DNA of 57,963 nt from Clostridia bacterium (GTDB lineage Bacteria > Bacillota > Clostridia > TANB77 > UBA1234): positions 1-57,963 of the forward strand of contig JAFYBZ010000034.1 of the NCBI GenBank assembly GCA_017539905.1. Reading direction: 5' to 3'. A model generated the notes under the pieces. It had not been told where the DNA came from and did not search any database. It saw nothing but the letters and a program-made list of their open reading frames with translations. Shown piece after piece: positions 10,182 through 18,374 of this stretch. Every line of letters begins with the position of its first letter. The stretch's first letter is position 1. A program made the translations under genes and the position numbers.

Positions 10182-11269
10182 GTTTTCTCCTCATTTATGC
10201 ATTCTTCAATAAATTTTAAACTATTATTCTTATCAAGTACTATCCTACTCTTTATTTCATCTGATAATTCAAGGCAATCAAAAGAAATCTCATTTAAATC
10301 CGTAATCTTTCTATCAAGAAGATCATATCTTGATAGCAAAGAATCTATGCGGGAAAGCATAGATAATTCATTATCTTTTCTTTCAAACACATAAAATGGT
10401 TTTTCAAAAATCAATGAAAAAGTGCATGCATGAAACGAGTCTGTAATAATCATTTCCGCATGTTCGAATAGATAAACAAATTCTCTAGGACCAGAATGAA
10501 ACGATTCATATGATCCATTGTTAAGGCATATTATCTTAAGACCTTTTTCTAAAGCAATCCTTCTTAACGTATTAATATAAACAGATTTACCCAAAAAATA
10601 TACTAAAATATATTTCTCGTTTTCTTCAACGAACTTTGGTTTTAAGCTTAATGCTGACCACTTATCTTTTGGAAGTAACATTGTAGGGTCTAAAACCCAT
10701 CTTGCATCCGTTCTTCCAGACAAGTCCTTAACCATTGAAACAGCATTCTGTTCTCTAACAGAAATTTTATTCATATGATTAAGTCCTTTGTTATAGATTT
10801 CTCTTTTTGTTTCAGGAATCTCACTTATTCCAAAACTAGCCGCATACGAAAACATCTTTTTAGATTCTTCAAACAGGCCGAACTCGTACGTTCCAAACCA
10901 TGGTCCCTGTGTCGTATACTTCCATATTTGATCGCTCCCAATAAAAAAGCAATCAAACTTGTTAATTAAAGCATCATATTTATTTGAATAAATCTTAGTT
11001 TTATAGTACTTTAAAAACGAATTGTTAAACCTTATAAAATACTTATATCTTGTATAATGGTAGTTTCTACCAAATATATGATTCACTATGTTTTTTAATT
11101 GTTGAATAATAATTCGAACATGTCTTTTAGAATAAAACTCAAAAGTTTCATTCCAAATAGTATATACATTTAAATCATATCTAGTTAAAGTCTCTTGCAA
11201 TGCATAATTTTGAAGTTTATTACCATAGTTAGAATTTCCACACATTGTAATAATTGCAACTTTTTTCAT
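10178..11269 (-). CDS. Polysaccharide pyruvyl transferase family protein
   Basis: About 363 residues. This family (CsaB/WcaK-like, GT-B-like fold) adds ketal pyruvate from phosphoenolpyruvate to sugars of surface glycans. The N-terminus MKKVAIITMCGNSNYGNKL..LQETL and the middle FIGSDQIWKYTT are typical, as is the C-terminal HAEMIITDSFHACTFSLIFEKPFYVF block. A longer frame opens at 11329, but the ATG at 11269 has AGAAGGAGA at good spacing and avoids a 41-bp overlap with the Stealth gene. It lies just upstream of the GT2::FrhB fusion, the usual partner class, which suggests the two act on the same sugar. Confidence 0.87.
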   Translation of the reverse strand: MKKVAIITMCGNSNYGNKLQNYALQETLTRYDLNVYTIWNETFEFYSKRHVRIIIQQLKNIVNHIFGRNYHYTRYKYFIRFNNSFLKYYKTKIYSNKYDALINKFDCFFIGSDQIWKYTTQGPWFGTYEFGLFEESKKMFSYAASFGISEIPETKREIYNKGLNHMNKISVREQNAVSMVKDLSGRTDARWVLDPTMLLPKDKWSALSLKPKFVEENEKYILVYFLGKSVYINTLRRIALEKGLKIICLNNGSYESFHSGPREFVYLFEHAEMIITDSFHACTFSLIFEKPFYVFERKDNELSMLSRIDSLLSRYDLLDRKITDLNEISFDCLELSDEIKSRIVLDKNNSLKFIEECINEEKT

Positions 11270-11288
11270 AAATGAATCTCCTTCTATT

Positions 11289-12284
11289 TCATAATTCATA
11301 ACTACATTTATCTGGCAATACTTCTTCAAACGCTGAGTTAATTTTTGACTTTGTTACTTCATAGTTTTCTGCAGCTCCAGTATCATTCACACATATCATT
11401 TTATACTTTTTACATCTTATAGCCTCAGATACTATATCATCATTCTTACCAAGCACAAAATATCTAATTCTTTTTATATCAAGTGGCATGCAATTTCCTC
11501 TTATTAAGTCATACCAAGAAAAAACATACATATTTATATCTTCAATACTTCTAAATTTATGACTACTTGTCTTTTTAAAATCACTGGGATACTTTTCCCA
11601 TAATTCAATCATTGTGCTTTTTAATATTGGCGTTGGCATATGTATATTCTTTATTGCACATATATTATGGAACATAGACAAAAACCAGTTTTTAATTTTA
11701 CTCTTAAAAGCATGCGTATTATCATACCACATTTTTTTGTTGTTTCTAAAAGAAACATCTAAGCTCAAATATCTATTAACAAACTGAGCATCATTTAAGA
11801 TAATATGTTCAAATTGTTCATCGCAATTATTATTAACATCTAATTGAGCATGATAGCGAGGTAACCCATTAACAAAAAAATCTTCTTTACTAACATAATC
11901 AGTTAAAAAGGTATCATCATTGAAATATACAAAGTGTTCTGATAATTCAGTTATATTATGAAGATTCAATTCAATAGGATGAGAAGAAAAAGTAGGCAAG
12001 TATTCTTCAGGTATATAGTCTTCATGTTTAATCCACTTTAATTTTGGATTATTAAGGTTCAACCATTCTGGGACTTGACCGTTTGTTACAAAATATATAT
12101 TATTAACCCATGGCGCATATTTTTCTATTCCTCTAAACCAGTATCTCAAATTATCCCAATCCCTAAAACGATAATCCGCCAAATCTTCTGGATCTTTACC
12201 AGCGTACTTATTCCTTTCCTTCTGCCATTCTTTATCTCCACCATCTACCCACGTAATTACAAAATCAATCGTATCTGATTCCAT
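11289..12284 (-). CDS. Stealth-family sugar-phosphate transferase (second copy)
   Basis: 331 residues. Stealth proteins transfer hexose-1-phosphate from a nucleotide sugar to make phosphodiester-linked polysaccharides. CR1 is IDFVITWVDGGDKEW near the start. CR2 includes RDWDNLRYWFRGIEKYAPWV, NIYFVTNGQ and HFVYFNDDTFL. CR3 is around TSSHKFRSIEDINMYV and CR4 is CVNDTGAAEN. The C-terminus DKCSYEL matches that of the other Stealth protein here (NKCSFEL), so the two are paralogues. The start has AAGGAGTTATTT just ahead. Confidence 0.92.
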   Translation of the reverse strand: MESDTIDFVITWVDGGDKEWQKERNKYAGKDPEDLADYRFRDWDNLRYWFRGIEKYAPWVNNIYFVTNGQVPEWLNLNNPKLKWIKHEDYIPEEYLPTFSSHPIELNLHNITELSEHFVYFNDDTFLTDYVSKEDFFVNGLPRYHAQLDVNNNCDEQFEHIILNDAQFVNRYLSLDVSFRNNKKMWYDNTHAFKSKIKNWFLSMFHNICAIKNIHMPTPILKSTMIELWEKYPSDFKKTSSHKFRSIEDINMYVFSWYDLIRGNCMPLDIKRIRYFVLGKNDDIVSEAIRCKKYKMICVNDTGAAENYEVTKSKINSAFEEVLPDKCSYEL

Positions 12285-12305
12285 AAATAACTCCTTTATA
12301 CTATA

Positions 12306-13280
12306 TTAAAGCTTAATTACTTTTCTCCTAATTAACATTGTAAACTTATATAATGGGCGACATACTTTAACTAAATAATATCTAAATCTGTCGCTTTTTG
12401 ATAATTGATAAAAATATCCGCTTTCCTTTCCATATTGTATTAAATCACTAAAAATATTATTATCGTCAATATATTTAATAATATCATCATTCTCATCAAC
12501 AAACTTTCTCATTACAACATAGAAAACATTCTTATAGTAATATGCTCCCAATTCTTTATCCGACTTAAAATGTTCAAATCTATCTAAAACATTTTGCAGA
12601 TGAAGAATATTTGTTTTAAAACACTTATCTCCAGTAATACTTCCTGATCTTCTAAGATAATTATAGAGGCATCTATTGCCAAGAACAACTTTATTGGATT
12701 TCTCAATAAGTTTATATGTAGTTGCAATGTCTTCCATTACCTTTCCGGAAGGGTACTCAATACGATTATCTAAGAAAAGATTTAATTTATAGAGCTTATT
12801 CCACGCATAGTCTTTAAGTAATCCATTAGTGGCCAAAAGCTTAAGAGCTTCAGTTCTATCAAGTTCAGTCTCTATATTCGGAACGATTCCATCATTTTCA
12901 ATTATTCCAACATCTCTGTATCCGCATGTGGATATATCCGCATTATACTTATTAAGCAAGGTATACAAATACTCAAACATATCTAGATCTAAATAATCAT
13001 CAGAGTCCACAAAGCCTATGTATTGTCCTTTGGCCAATCTTATTCCAGAGTTTCTTGCATCAGATAAGCCGCCATTTTTCTTGTGTATTACTTTAATTCT
13101 ACTATCCTTCTTTGCATATTCATCACAGATTAGTGGACAATTATCTGGGGAGCCATCATCAACCAATATTATTTCTAAATTTTTATAAGTTTGATTAATA
13201 ATGCTATCTAAGCATTTATGAATATAATCCTCTACCTTATAAATAGGAACAACAACAGAAATTAAAGAATTATTGTTCAT
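12306..13280 (-). CDS. GT2 glycosyltransferase (EpsJ/WfgS type)
   Basis: About 324 residues. GT-A fold: ISVVVPIYKVEDYIHKCLDS at the N-terminus, VDDGSPDNCPLICDEYA, the KKNGGLSDARNSGI block, and the metal/nucleotide motif FVDSDDYLD at about 90. The C-terminal third is basic with hydrophobic stretches, as usual for membrane-associated members. A start at 13346 would overlap the preceding Stealth gene; the ATG at 13280 has GGAGG at good spacing and is chosen. Donor and acceptor sugars cannot be read. It is the second member of a repeated GT2-Stealth arrangement. Confidence 0.9.
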   Translation of the reverse strand: MNNNSLISVVVPIYKVEDYIHKCLDSIINQTYKNLEIILVDDGSPDNCPLICDEYAKKDSRIKVIHKKNGGLSDARNSGIRLAKGQYIGFVDSDDYLDLDMFEYLYTLLNKYNADISTCGYRDVGIIENDGIVPNIETELDRTEALKLLATNGLLKDYAWNKLYKLNLFLDNRIEYPSGKVMEDIATTYKLIEKSNKVVLGNRCLYNYLRRSGSITGDKCFKTNILHLQNVLDRFEHFKSDKELGAYYYKNVFYVVMRKFVDENDDIIKYIDDNNIFSDLIQYGKESGYFYQLSKSDRFRYYLVKVCRPLYKFTMLIRRKVIKL

Positions 13281-13296
13281 AATTATCCTCCATAAA

Positions 13297-14301
13297 TTAT
13301 AATTCAAAAGAACATTTATTAGGAAGAATGTGTTCAAATGCTTCAACTATTTCTTTTTTTGCTTTGCTAAAATCATAATCAGGTTTACTATCATTGACAC
13401 AAATCATTTTGTACTTTTGTCTTCTTATTATTTTTATTGCATTTTCATTGTCATTTGACAAATGAATCATTTTACCAATATTTGTGCTTGTCGGTTCAAA
13501 CTTACCATTAATATACTGCCAGTATTCAACAAGCCATTGTGTGATATCATCTCTATCTCTAAACTTATGTGACCAGGTATTAACAAAATCATCTCTATAT
13601 AATCTAAAGCACTCATCAAATGAAGACTTTAAAAAAGCATGAGGTAAATGTGATTCTTTGAATCCGCAAAAATAATCCCAGTGTTGTAAGAACAAAGTTC
13701 TAATTAAATCCTTGCCATATTTTAAAGAATAAAACTTTTTCTTTTGTTCTTTAAGGACACATTTCATGTCATAATGTTTATTAAGCAAAATAATATTGTT
13801 TATTATATTATGTTCAAATGAACAAGTTGGAATTACAGGGGATAAAATAGCATATCCCTTAGGCAAGCCATTTTCAAAAAAATCTTTTTTAGATACTTTA
13901 TCTATTAAAAAAGTATCATCATTAAAGTATACAAATCTTTCAGATAATTCTTTTATATTTAATATATTCATCTCTATAGCGCTTGAATTAAATGTCGGCA
14001 AATACTTTTCCTCAATAAAATCCTTATGATTAACTATCTTTAATTTGGGATGATTAACATTAAGAAATTCAGGCAGATGTCCACAAGTTACAAAATAGAT
14101 ATTGTTAACCCAAGGAGCAAACTTTTCAACGCCTCTGAACCAATACTTTAAAGTTCCCATGTCTCTATATCTGTTTATACTGTTTTGTATATCATTAGTG
14201 TCTACCTTTCCATTATTTTGATAATAAAGTTTTTCTTTTAACCACTCTGGATCACTTCCATCCACCCACAAAACAACAAAATCAATTTTGTCTTCTCCCA
14301 A
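13297..14301 (-). CDS. Stealth-family sugar-phosphate transferase (first copy)
   Basis: About 334 residues with the Stealth conserved regions: CR1 KIDFVVLWVDGSDPEWLK, CR2 GTLKYWFRGVEKFAPWV plus NIYFVTCGH and RFVYFNDDTFLID, CR3 at WSHKFRDRDDITQW, and CR4 CVNDSKPDYD. It transfers a sugar-1-phosphate to build phosphodiester linkages. The frame opens with GTG at 14310, but that GTG is part of the ribosome site AGAGGTG. The TTG at 14301, giving MGEDKIDF, has normal spacing and is preferred. It is a paralogue of the copy at 11289 and lies between two GT2 genes. Confidence 0.9.
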   Translation of the reverse strand: MGEDKIDFVVLWVDGSDPEWLKEKLYYQNNGKVDTNDIQNSINRYRDMGTLKYWFRGVEKFAPWVNNIYFVTCGHLPEFLNVNHPKLKIVNHKDFIEEKYLPTFNSSAIEMNILNIKELSERFVYFNDDTFLIDKVSKKDFFENGLPKGYAILSPVIPTCSFEHNIINNIILLNKHYDMKCVLKEQKKKFYSLKYGKDLIRTLFLQHWDYFCGFKESHLPHAFLKSSFDECFRLYRDDFVNTWSHKFRDRDDITQWLVEYWQYINGKFEPTSTNIGKMIHLSNDNENAIKIIRRQKYKMICVNDSKPDYDFSKAKKEIVEAFEHILPNKCSFEL

Positions 14302-14320
14302 AACTATCACCTCTTTTGTT

Positions 14321-15310
14321 TTAGAGTTTTATCAATCCTTTATTCTTAAGAGAAAGATATACTTTAAGAATATGTCTTCCTAATTTTACTCCAAAAAGCT
14401 TTAAAACTTTATTGCTAAGCTTAACCTTCCAATGTTTGTCATTATTCAATATTTCTTTTAAAGAATATATTTCTTTTCGTAATTCCTTTGTTGTATTTTT
14501 TCTATCAATTAAAGTTAATAAAATTGTATATTGATAAGCTATATAACTTAAGTAGCAGTCCTTTACAACAGCTGAATTATATTTATACTCAATCCATTTA
14601 CGAACAACAAAGTATAACGAGTCAACTCTTTTTTTGCTTGCTTTGTTTGTTATCGAACCATTTCTGTTCTGCCTATACATGTAAACAACATTGTTACATG
14701 TAAATAAAGATTTTGCATATAAATATACTTTTAATGACCAATCTATATCTTCTGAAAGAATGCCTTCTTCGAAAAACAAATTATTATTGAATATCAAATC
14801 TTTTCTAACAACTTTGCTCCAAGCTTGTACCGATAAATCATCATTTTCAATCTTCTTTAGAATCTGCTCATAGAATGTCCTATCATTGTCTATTTGGGGC
14901 TCTTTTAAATAGACTATCTTTTTAGTGTCATCAAAGTAAAAAGCAAAATTATATTGAATAACATCAACGCCATTCATATATTTAAATAGCTCTTTAACAT
15001 CTGCATCCGGATTTAAGTAATCATCCGAATCTATAAACATCAAATACTCTCCAGATGCTTCTTTAATGCCTGAATTTCGCGCAGAAGATAATCCACCATT
15101 TTCTTTGTGTATAACCTTTATAATTTTATTTTTGCTAGCATATTCGTCACATATCTTAGGACAATTATCAGGTGAACCATCATCTACTAATATTATTTCA
15201 ATATTAGTAAGATGTTGATTTAAAACACTATCAATACATTCTGACAAATACTGTTCAACTTTATAAACTGGTATTATTATTGATAATTTTATATTATTAT
15301 TTTCTATCAC
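14321..15310 (-). CDS. GT2 glycosyltransferase (EpsJ/WfgS type)
   Basis: About 330 residues. GT-A motifs KLSIIIPVYKVEQYLSEC, VDDGSPDNCPKICDEYAS, KENGGLSSARNSGI and FIDSDDYLNPD are all visible, and the C-terminus is basic and hydrophobic. The frame is open back to 15352 and overlaps the GT4 stop. The GTG at 15310 follows AAGGAG at six bases and is taken as the start. It is similar in layout to the GT2 at 12306, and each is followed by a Stealth gene. Confidence 0.9.
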   Translation of the reverse strand: MIENNNIKLSIIIPVYKVEQYLSECIDSVLNQHLTNIEIILVDDGSPDNCPKICDEYASKNKIIKVIHKENGGLSSARNSGIKEASGEYLMFIDSDDYLNPDADVKELFKYMNGVDVIQYNFAFYFDDTKKIVYLKEPQIDNDRTFYEQILKKIENDDLSVQAWSKVVRKDLIFNNNLFFEEGILSEDIDWSLKVYLYAKSLFTCNNVVYMYRQNRNGSITNKASKKRVDSLYFVVRKWIEYKYNSAVVKDCYLSYIAYQYTILLTLIDRKNTTKELRKEIYSLKEILNNDKHWKVKLSNKVLKLFGVKLGRHILKVYLSLKNKGLIKL

Positions 15311-15348
15311 TACCAACTCCTTTTTTATAGTTATTAGCAGTTGTTTCA

Positions 15349-16527
15349 TCAATCATTATAAATCTTCTTCATTTCATCCAATGCTTTAGATAACTTGTAT
15401 TTCTTACTATTTTCCAAAGCATTCTTCCCCATACGCTCTCGCATAGACTCACTATTTATTAGCTTTAGAAGTTTATTTGCAAATTTTATTACATCAAAAT
15501 TTGGTATTAAATATCCAGTTTTGTTTTCTTCAATTACTTCATTGTTTCCTCTAACATCTGTAGCAACACATGGAAGTCCTGACATTTGAGCTTCTACTAA
15601 ATTGAACGGCAAGCCTTCATGCTTTGCACAAGATATTGCTATATCTGTGATTTTTAGTAATTTAGGAACATCTTTGCGATAGCCTGTAAGCATAATTTTA
15701 TCTTCTAAGTGTAATTCTTTTATTCGCTTTTCATATTTTTCTTTTAATACACCAGTACCTACAAGCAATAATTTAATCTTAGGTGTCGATTGATAATCCC
15801 CATTACATATATTTTTGATTACATCAATTATCATATCCTGATTTTTTCGTGTAATTAATTCAGCCACATATGTAATTACTACATCATCTTTATCAATACA
15901 TAATTCTTTTCTCAATTTTTTCTTTTCATCATCAGACATAACAAAATTAAACTTAGACGCATCAACGCCTATGCCATCTATTTTGTAAATCTTCTTAGCT
16001 TTAAATCTTTTTTTAGTCGCAACATCATAGTCTTCTTTGTTAATAGTAACCAGTTTATCTGTATATTTTGATAGCCATTTTTCAATATTGTAATATATAA
16101 GCCAATATTGTATTGGAGCACCTTTGAAAAAGTGAAAACCATGTGCTGTATAAATGATTTGTGGCATGCTCCAAACTTCATTTGAAGGAATATCATGACT
16201 ATTATGCCTTTTAATTATTTTCTTAAATCTTTTTGCTGCAAGTCTTGTGACAACACCACCCATTGGAGTATGACATGTAACTAAATCAAATTTTTCATCT
16301 TCATATAGCTTTGTCATTTGCTTTATTGCTTTCAAATTATTTAGTTTTAAAGGTGAGCGTTCCATATCAATCTTATGCTTTATATCGCAATAATCGAATT
16401 TTTCACATTCATCATCTGATGTGGCAACATGAACTTCGTACCCTTGATCATGAAAATACTTCATGTAAGGAATATGAAAATGTCGTATATGACTATCTAC
16501 ATGAGCAACAAATAATACTTTTTTCAA
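15349..16527 (-). CDS. GT4 glycosyltransferase, EpsD/CapM-like; first gene of polysaccharide operon
   Basis: 392 residues with a GT-B fold. The N-terminal half reads VLFVAHVDSHIRHFHIPYM and later YTAHGFHFFKGAP, characteristic of EpsD/CapM enzymes that add an early sugar of a repeat unit. The C-terminal donor site has EGLPFNLVEAQMSGLPCVA, i.e. the E(x7)E motif of GT4, and DVRGNNEVIE. The start is TTG at 16527 with GAGGAG ahead. It is the first gene in the direction of transcription of the locus running down to 4251. No initiating sugar-phosphate transferase (WcaJ/PglC type) is in the window, so that function may be encoded elsewhere. Confidence 0.9.
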   Translation of the reverse strand: MKKVLFVAHVDSHIRHFHIPYMKYFHDQGYEVHVATSDDECEKFDYCDIKHKIDMERSPLKLNNLKAIKQMTKLYEDEKFDLVTCHTPMGGVVTRLAAKRFKKIIKRHNSHDIPSNEVWSMPQIIYTAHGFHFFKGAPIQYWLIYYNIEKWLSKYTDKLVTINKEDYDVATKKRFKAKKIYKIDGIGVDASKFNFVMSDDEKKKLRKELCIDKDDVVITYVAELITRKNQDMIIDVIKNICNGDYQSTPKIKLLLVGTGVLKEKYEKRIKELHLEDKIMLTGYRKDVPKLLKITDIAISCAKHEGLPFNLVEAQMSGLPCVATDVRGNNEVIEENKTGYLIPNFDVIKFANKLLKLINSESMRERMGKNALENSKKYKLSKALDEMKKIYND

Positions 16528-16551
16528 TTTTACTCCTCAATTTTACATAAT

Positions 16552-16586
16552 AAAAAAGGCTAGAAATCTATAATTTCCGCCTTTTT
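16552..16586. terminator. Bidirectional intrinsic terminator between amidohydrolase and polysaccharide operon
   Basis: Imperfect hairpin with GGCtagAAAT and ATTTccGCC arms, flanked by an A-run on the left and a T-run on the right, so it could work on either strand. On the minus strand it would end the amidohydrolase transcript. Confidence 0.65.
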
Positions 16587-16616
16587 ATTTTACATTAAAA
16601 CACTATATTTAGTCAA
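16587..16616 (-). promoter_or_regulatory. Candidate promoter of the polysaccharide operon
   Basis: TTGACT at 16616-16611, an 18-nt spacer and TAAAAT at 16592-16587 on the minus strand. It lies just after the amidohydrolase stop and puts transcription start at the foot of the hairpin at 16552-16586. Confidence 0.5.
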
Positions 16617-16622
16617 TTAAAG

Positions 16623-17897
16623 CTAAGATATTTTCTGTGCCAATTCAATAGCTTTTTCTATAACATCTTTTTCATTTATGTTAACAAATTTTCTATCAAG
16701 CATTACAATCTTTCCATCAATAATTGATGTTACAACATCAGCACCTGTAACATGATAAGCAAGTGTATTATATATCTTTTCGAATGGAACCAAGTGAGTT
16801 CTATTTATGTCAACTATTATCAAGTCAGCTTTCTTTCCTTCTTCCAAAGTTCCTACTTCAGTATCAATTCCTAATGCTTTAGCACCATTAATTGTTGCCA
16901 TTCTAAGAACTTGCTCTGCATCAATTGTTTTAGAATCTTTATATAACACTTTTTGCGAATATGCTGCATTTTTTATTTCTTCGAACATGTCTAATGTTCC
17001 ACTCTTTTCAATGCTATCTGATCCAAGCGCAACATTTACATTTGAATCAATTAAAAACTTCATATCAGCAATACCACTACCTTGCATGCAATTGCTTACT
17101 GGGCAATTAATTACACTTGTATCGTGTTGCATAAGTTCAGTTAGATCATATTCATCAAGCCATGTTCCATGATTCAAAATAGTTTTTGCTTTAAATAAAC
17201 CTGATTCATCGTAATAATCTATTACTTTTTTACCCTTTGTATCATACATAATTTTAGCATCTTTTTTGGTTTCTAAAATATCTGTATTTACAAATGTATT
17301 TTGCATTTGAGAAAGTTTAATTGCGTTTTCTATAGTTTCTTTTGAACAATTAACTGCATTAGCTAAGCCCACAGTAGCCTTAATTCTATTTGTTTTTTCA
17401 TTACAATATTCAAATAAATCTTTAGAACTATTCAAAAAATCTTTATCGCCATCTTGAATGTTGTATGTAACAAAGCCTCTAATACCGGCTTGATTTGCAG
17501 CTCTTGCAGTATGTTCTTCTTTGAAATATGTATCATTAAAACATGTCGTTCCCGATTTAATCATCTCTATAAAAGAAAGCATCGAAGAAACATATACATC
17601 ATCTGGTGTAAGTTTTTCTTCACATTCCTTTAATAGTTTTGCTTTAACTTCGTCATTTCTATAATCGTCAAAATAACCTCTAAACAAAGTCTTTCCAACT
17701 TGCGTATGGCAATTGATAAGGCCTGGCATTACTACATTTCTACCAGCATCAATCACTCTATCTATATTGTTAGTTGCCTCAATTTTTTCTGCAATTTTTG
17801 AAATTTTGGAATCTTCAATCAACAAATCGCCATTTAAAATAGTATTGTTTTCATCCATAGTAACTATGATAGCGTTTTTAATTAGTATTCTTGACAT
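16623..17897 (-). CDS. Amidohydrolase (TRZ/ATZ, MtaD-like) with degraded metal-binding residues
   Basis: About 424 residues, full length for the MtaD/TrzN family of the amidohydrolase superfamily (deaminases of adenosine-type or triazine substrates). The beta-sandwich start (ILIKNAIIVTMDENN), VMPGLINCHT, SNCMQGSGIADMKFL and the ending TINGAKALGIDTEVGTLEEGKKADLIIVD are clear. The usual HxH metal pair is HTQ (residues 64-66). The usual HxHLAET strand reads NTDILETKKDAK without its histidine. A His in LNHGTW and an Asp in LGSDS remain. It may be a non-catalytic paralogue or use an altered site. The GTG at 17912 overlaps the ribosome site, so the ATG at 17897 is taken. It follows a YlbF-family gene. 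Confidence 0.8.
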   Translation of the reverse strand: MSRILIKNAIIVTMDENNTILNGDLLIEDSKISKIAEKIEATNNIDRVIDAGRNVVMPGLINCHTQVGKTLFRGYFDDYRNDEVKAKLLKECEEKLTPDDVYVSSMLSFIEMIKSGTTCFNDTYFKEEHTARAANQAGIRGFVTYNIQDGDKDFLNSSKDLFEYCNEKTNRIKATVGLANAVNCSKETIENAIKLSQMQNTFVNTDILETKKDAKIMYDTKGKKVIDYYDESGLFKAKTILNHGTWLDEYDLTELMQHDTSVINCPVSNCMQGSGIADMKFLIDSNVNVALGSDSIEKSGTLDMFEEIKNAAYSQKVLYKDSKTIDAEQVLRMATINGAKALGIDTEVGTLEEGKKADLIIVDINRTHLVPFEKIYNTLAYHVTGADVVTSIIDGKIVMLDRKFVNINEKDVIEKAIELAQKIS

Positions 17898-17933
17898 GTA
17901 GTTAGTGCACACCTCTTTTCATTTGTATAAATA

Positions 17934-17962
17934 TAATGGCGGCCATTGGCCGCCGTTACAAT
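17934..17962. repeat. Dispersed palindromic element, copy 1 (GGCGGCC-ATT-GGCCGCC)
   Basis: A perfect 7-bp palindrome at 17938-17944 and 17948-17954, followed by GTTACAA. On the minus strand it reads TTGTAACGGCGGCC and ends in CCATTATA. It shares flanks and position (just after a stop codon) with copy 2 at about 40.27 kb and is related to copy 3 at about 54.25 kb. It may also act as a terminator for the YlbF-family gene. Confidence 0.75.
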
Positions 17963-18298
17963 TTATCCTATTATATTCTTAACTCCATCACCAATAGTTT
18001 TATAGATATCTGTAAGCATTTCATCAAAAGCAACTTCTCTATCGAAGAACTCTTTAATTTCTGGATTAGAAACTAATATCTTGTATAATGATTGAAGTTT
18101 TTCCATCTTTTCTGGATCAGCCTCTTGGCCTTGCATTAAAAGGTTTTGCACTTCTGCTTGTTTATCTCTAAACTCTTTAATGCTTTCCATACTTTTTTCA
18201 TCAGCATATAACTTTTCTTTAAGAGCCATATATGCCTTAACTTCGGCACTTTCATTTATACATTTAACTAATTCTTCAGCTTTTTCATAAACACTCAT
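17963..18298 (-). CDS. YlbF/YmcA-family regulator
   Basis: 111 residues, mostly helical and charged (MSVYEKAEELVKCINESAEV, then KEFRDKQAEVQNLL). Length and pattern fit the YlbF/YmcA family. In Bacillus these proteins form a complex that affects RNase Y, competence, biofilm and sporulation; which of these holds here is unknown. The start has GAAAGGA at good spacing. It lies directly upstream of the amidohydrolase, with a palindromic repeat between. Confidence 0.82.
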   Translation of the reverse strand: MSVYEKAEELVKCINESAEVKAYMALKEKLYADEKSMESIKEFRDKQAEVQNLLMQGQEADPEKMEKLQSLYKILVSNPEIKEFFDREVAFDEMLTDIYKTIGDGVKNIIG

Positions 18299-18374
18299 AG
18301 ATTTTTATTCCTTTCAAAAACTATTATATTAGTTTTATCACAAAGCAAATAAATTGTCTATCGAATATATGTAT

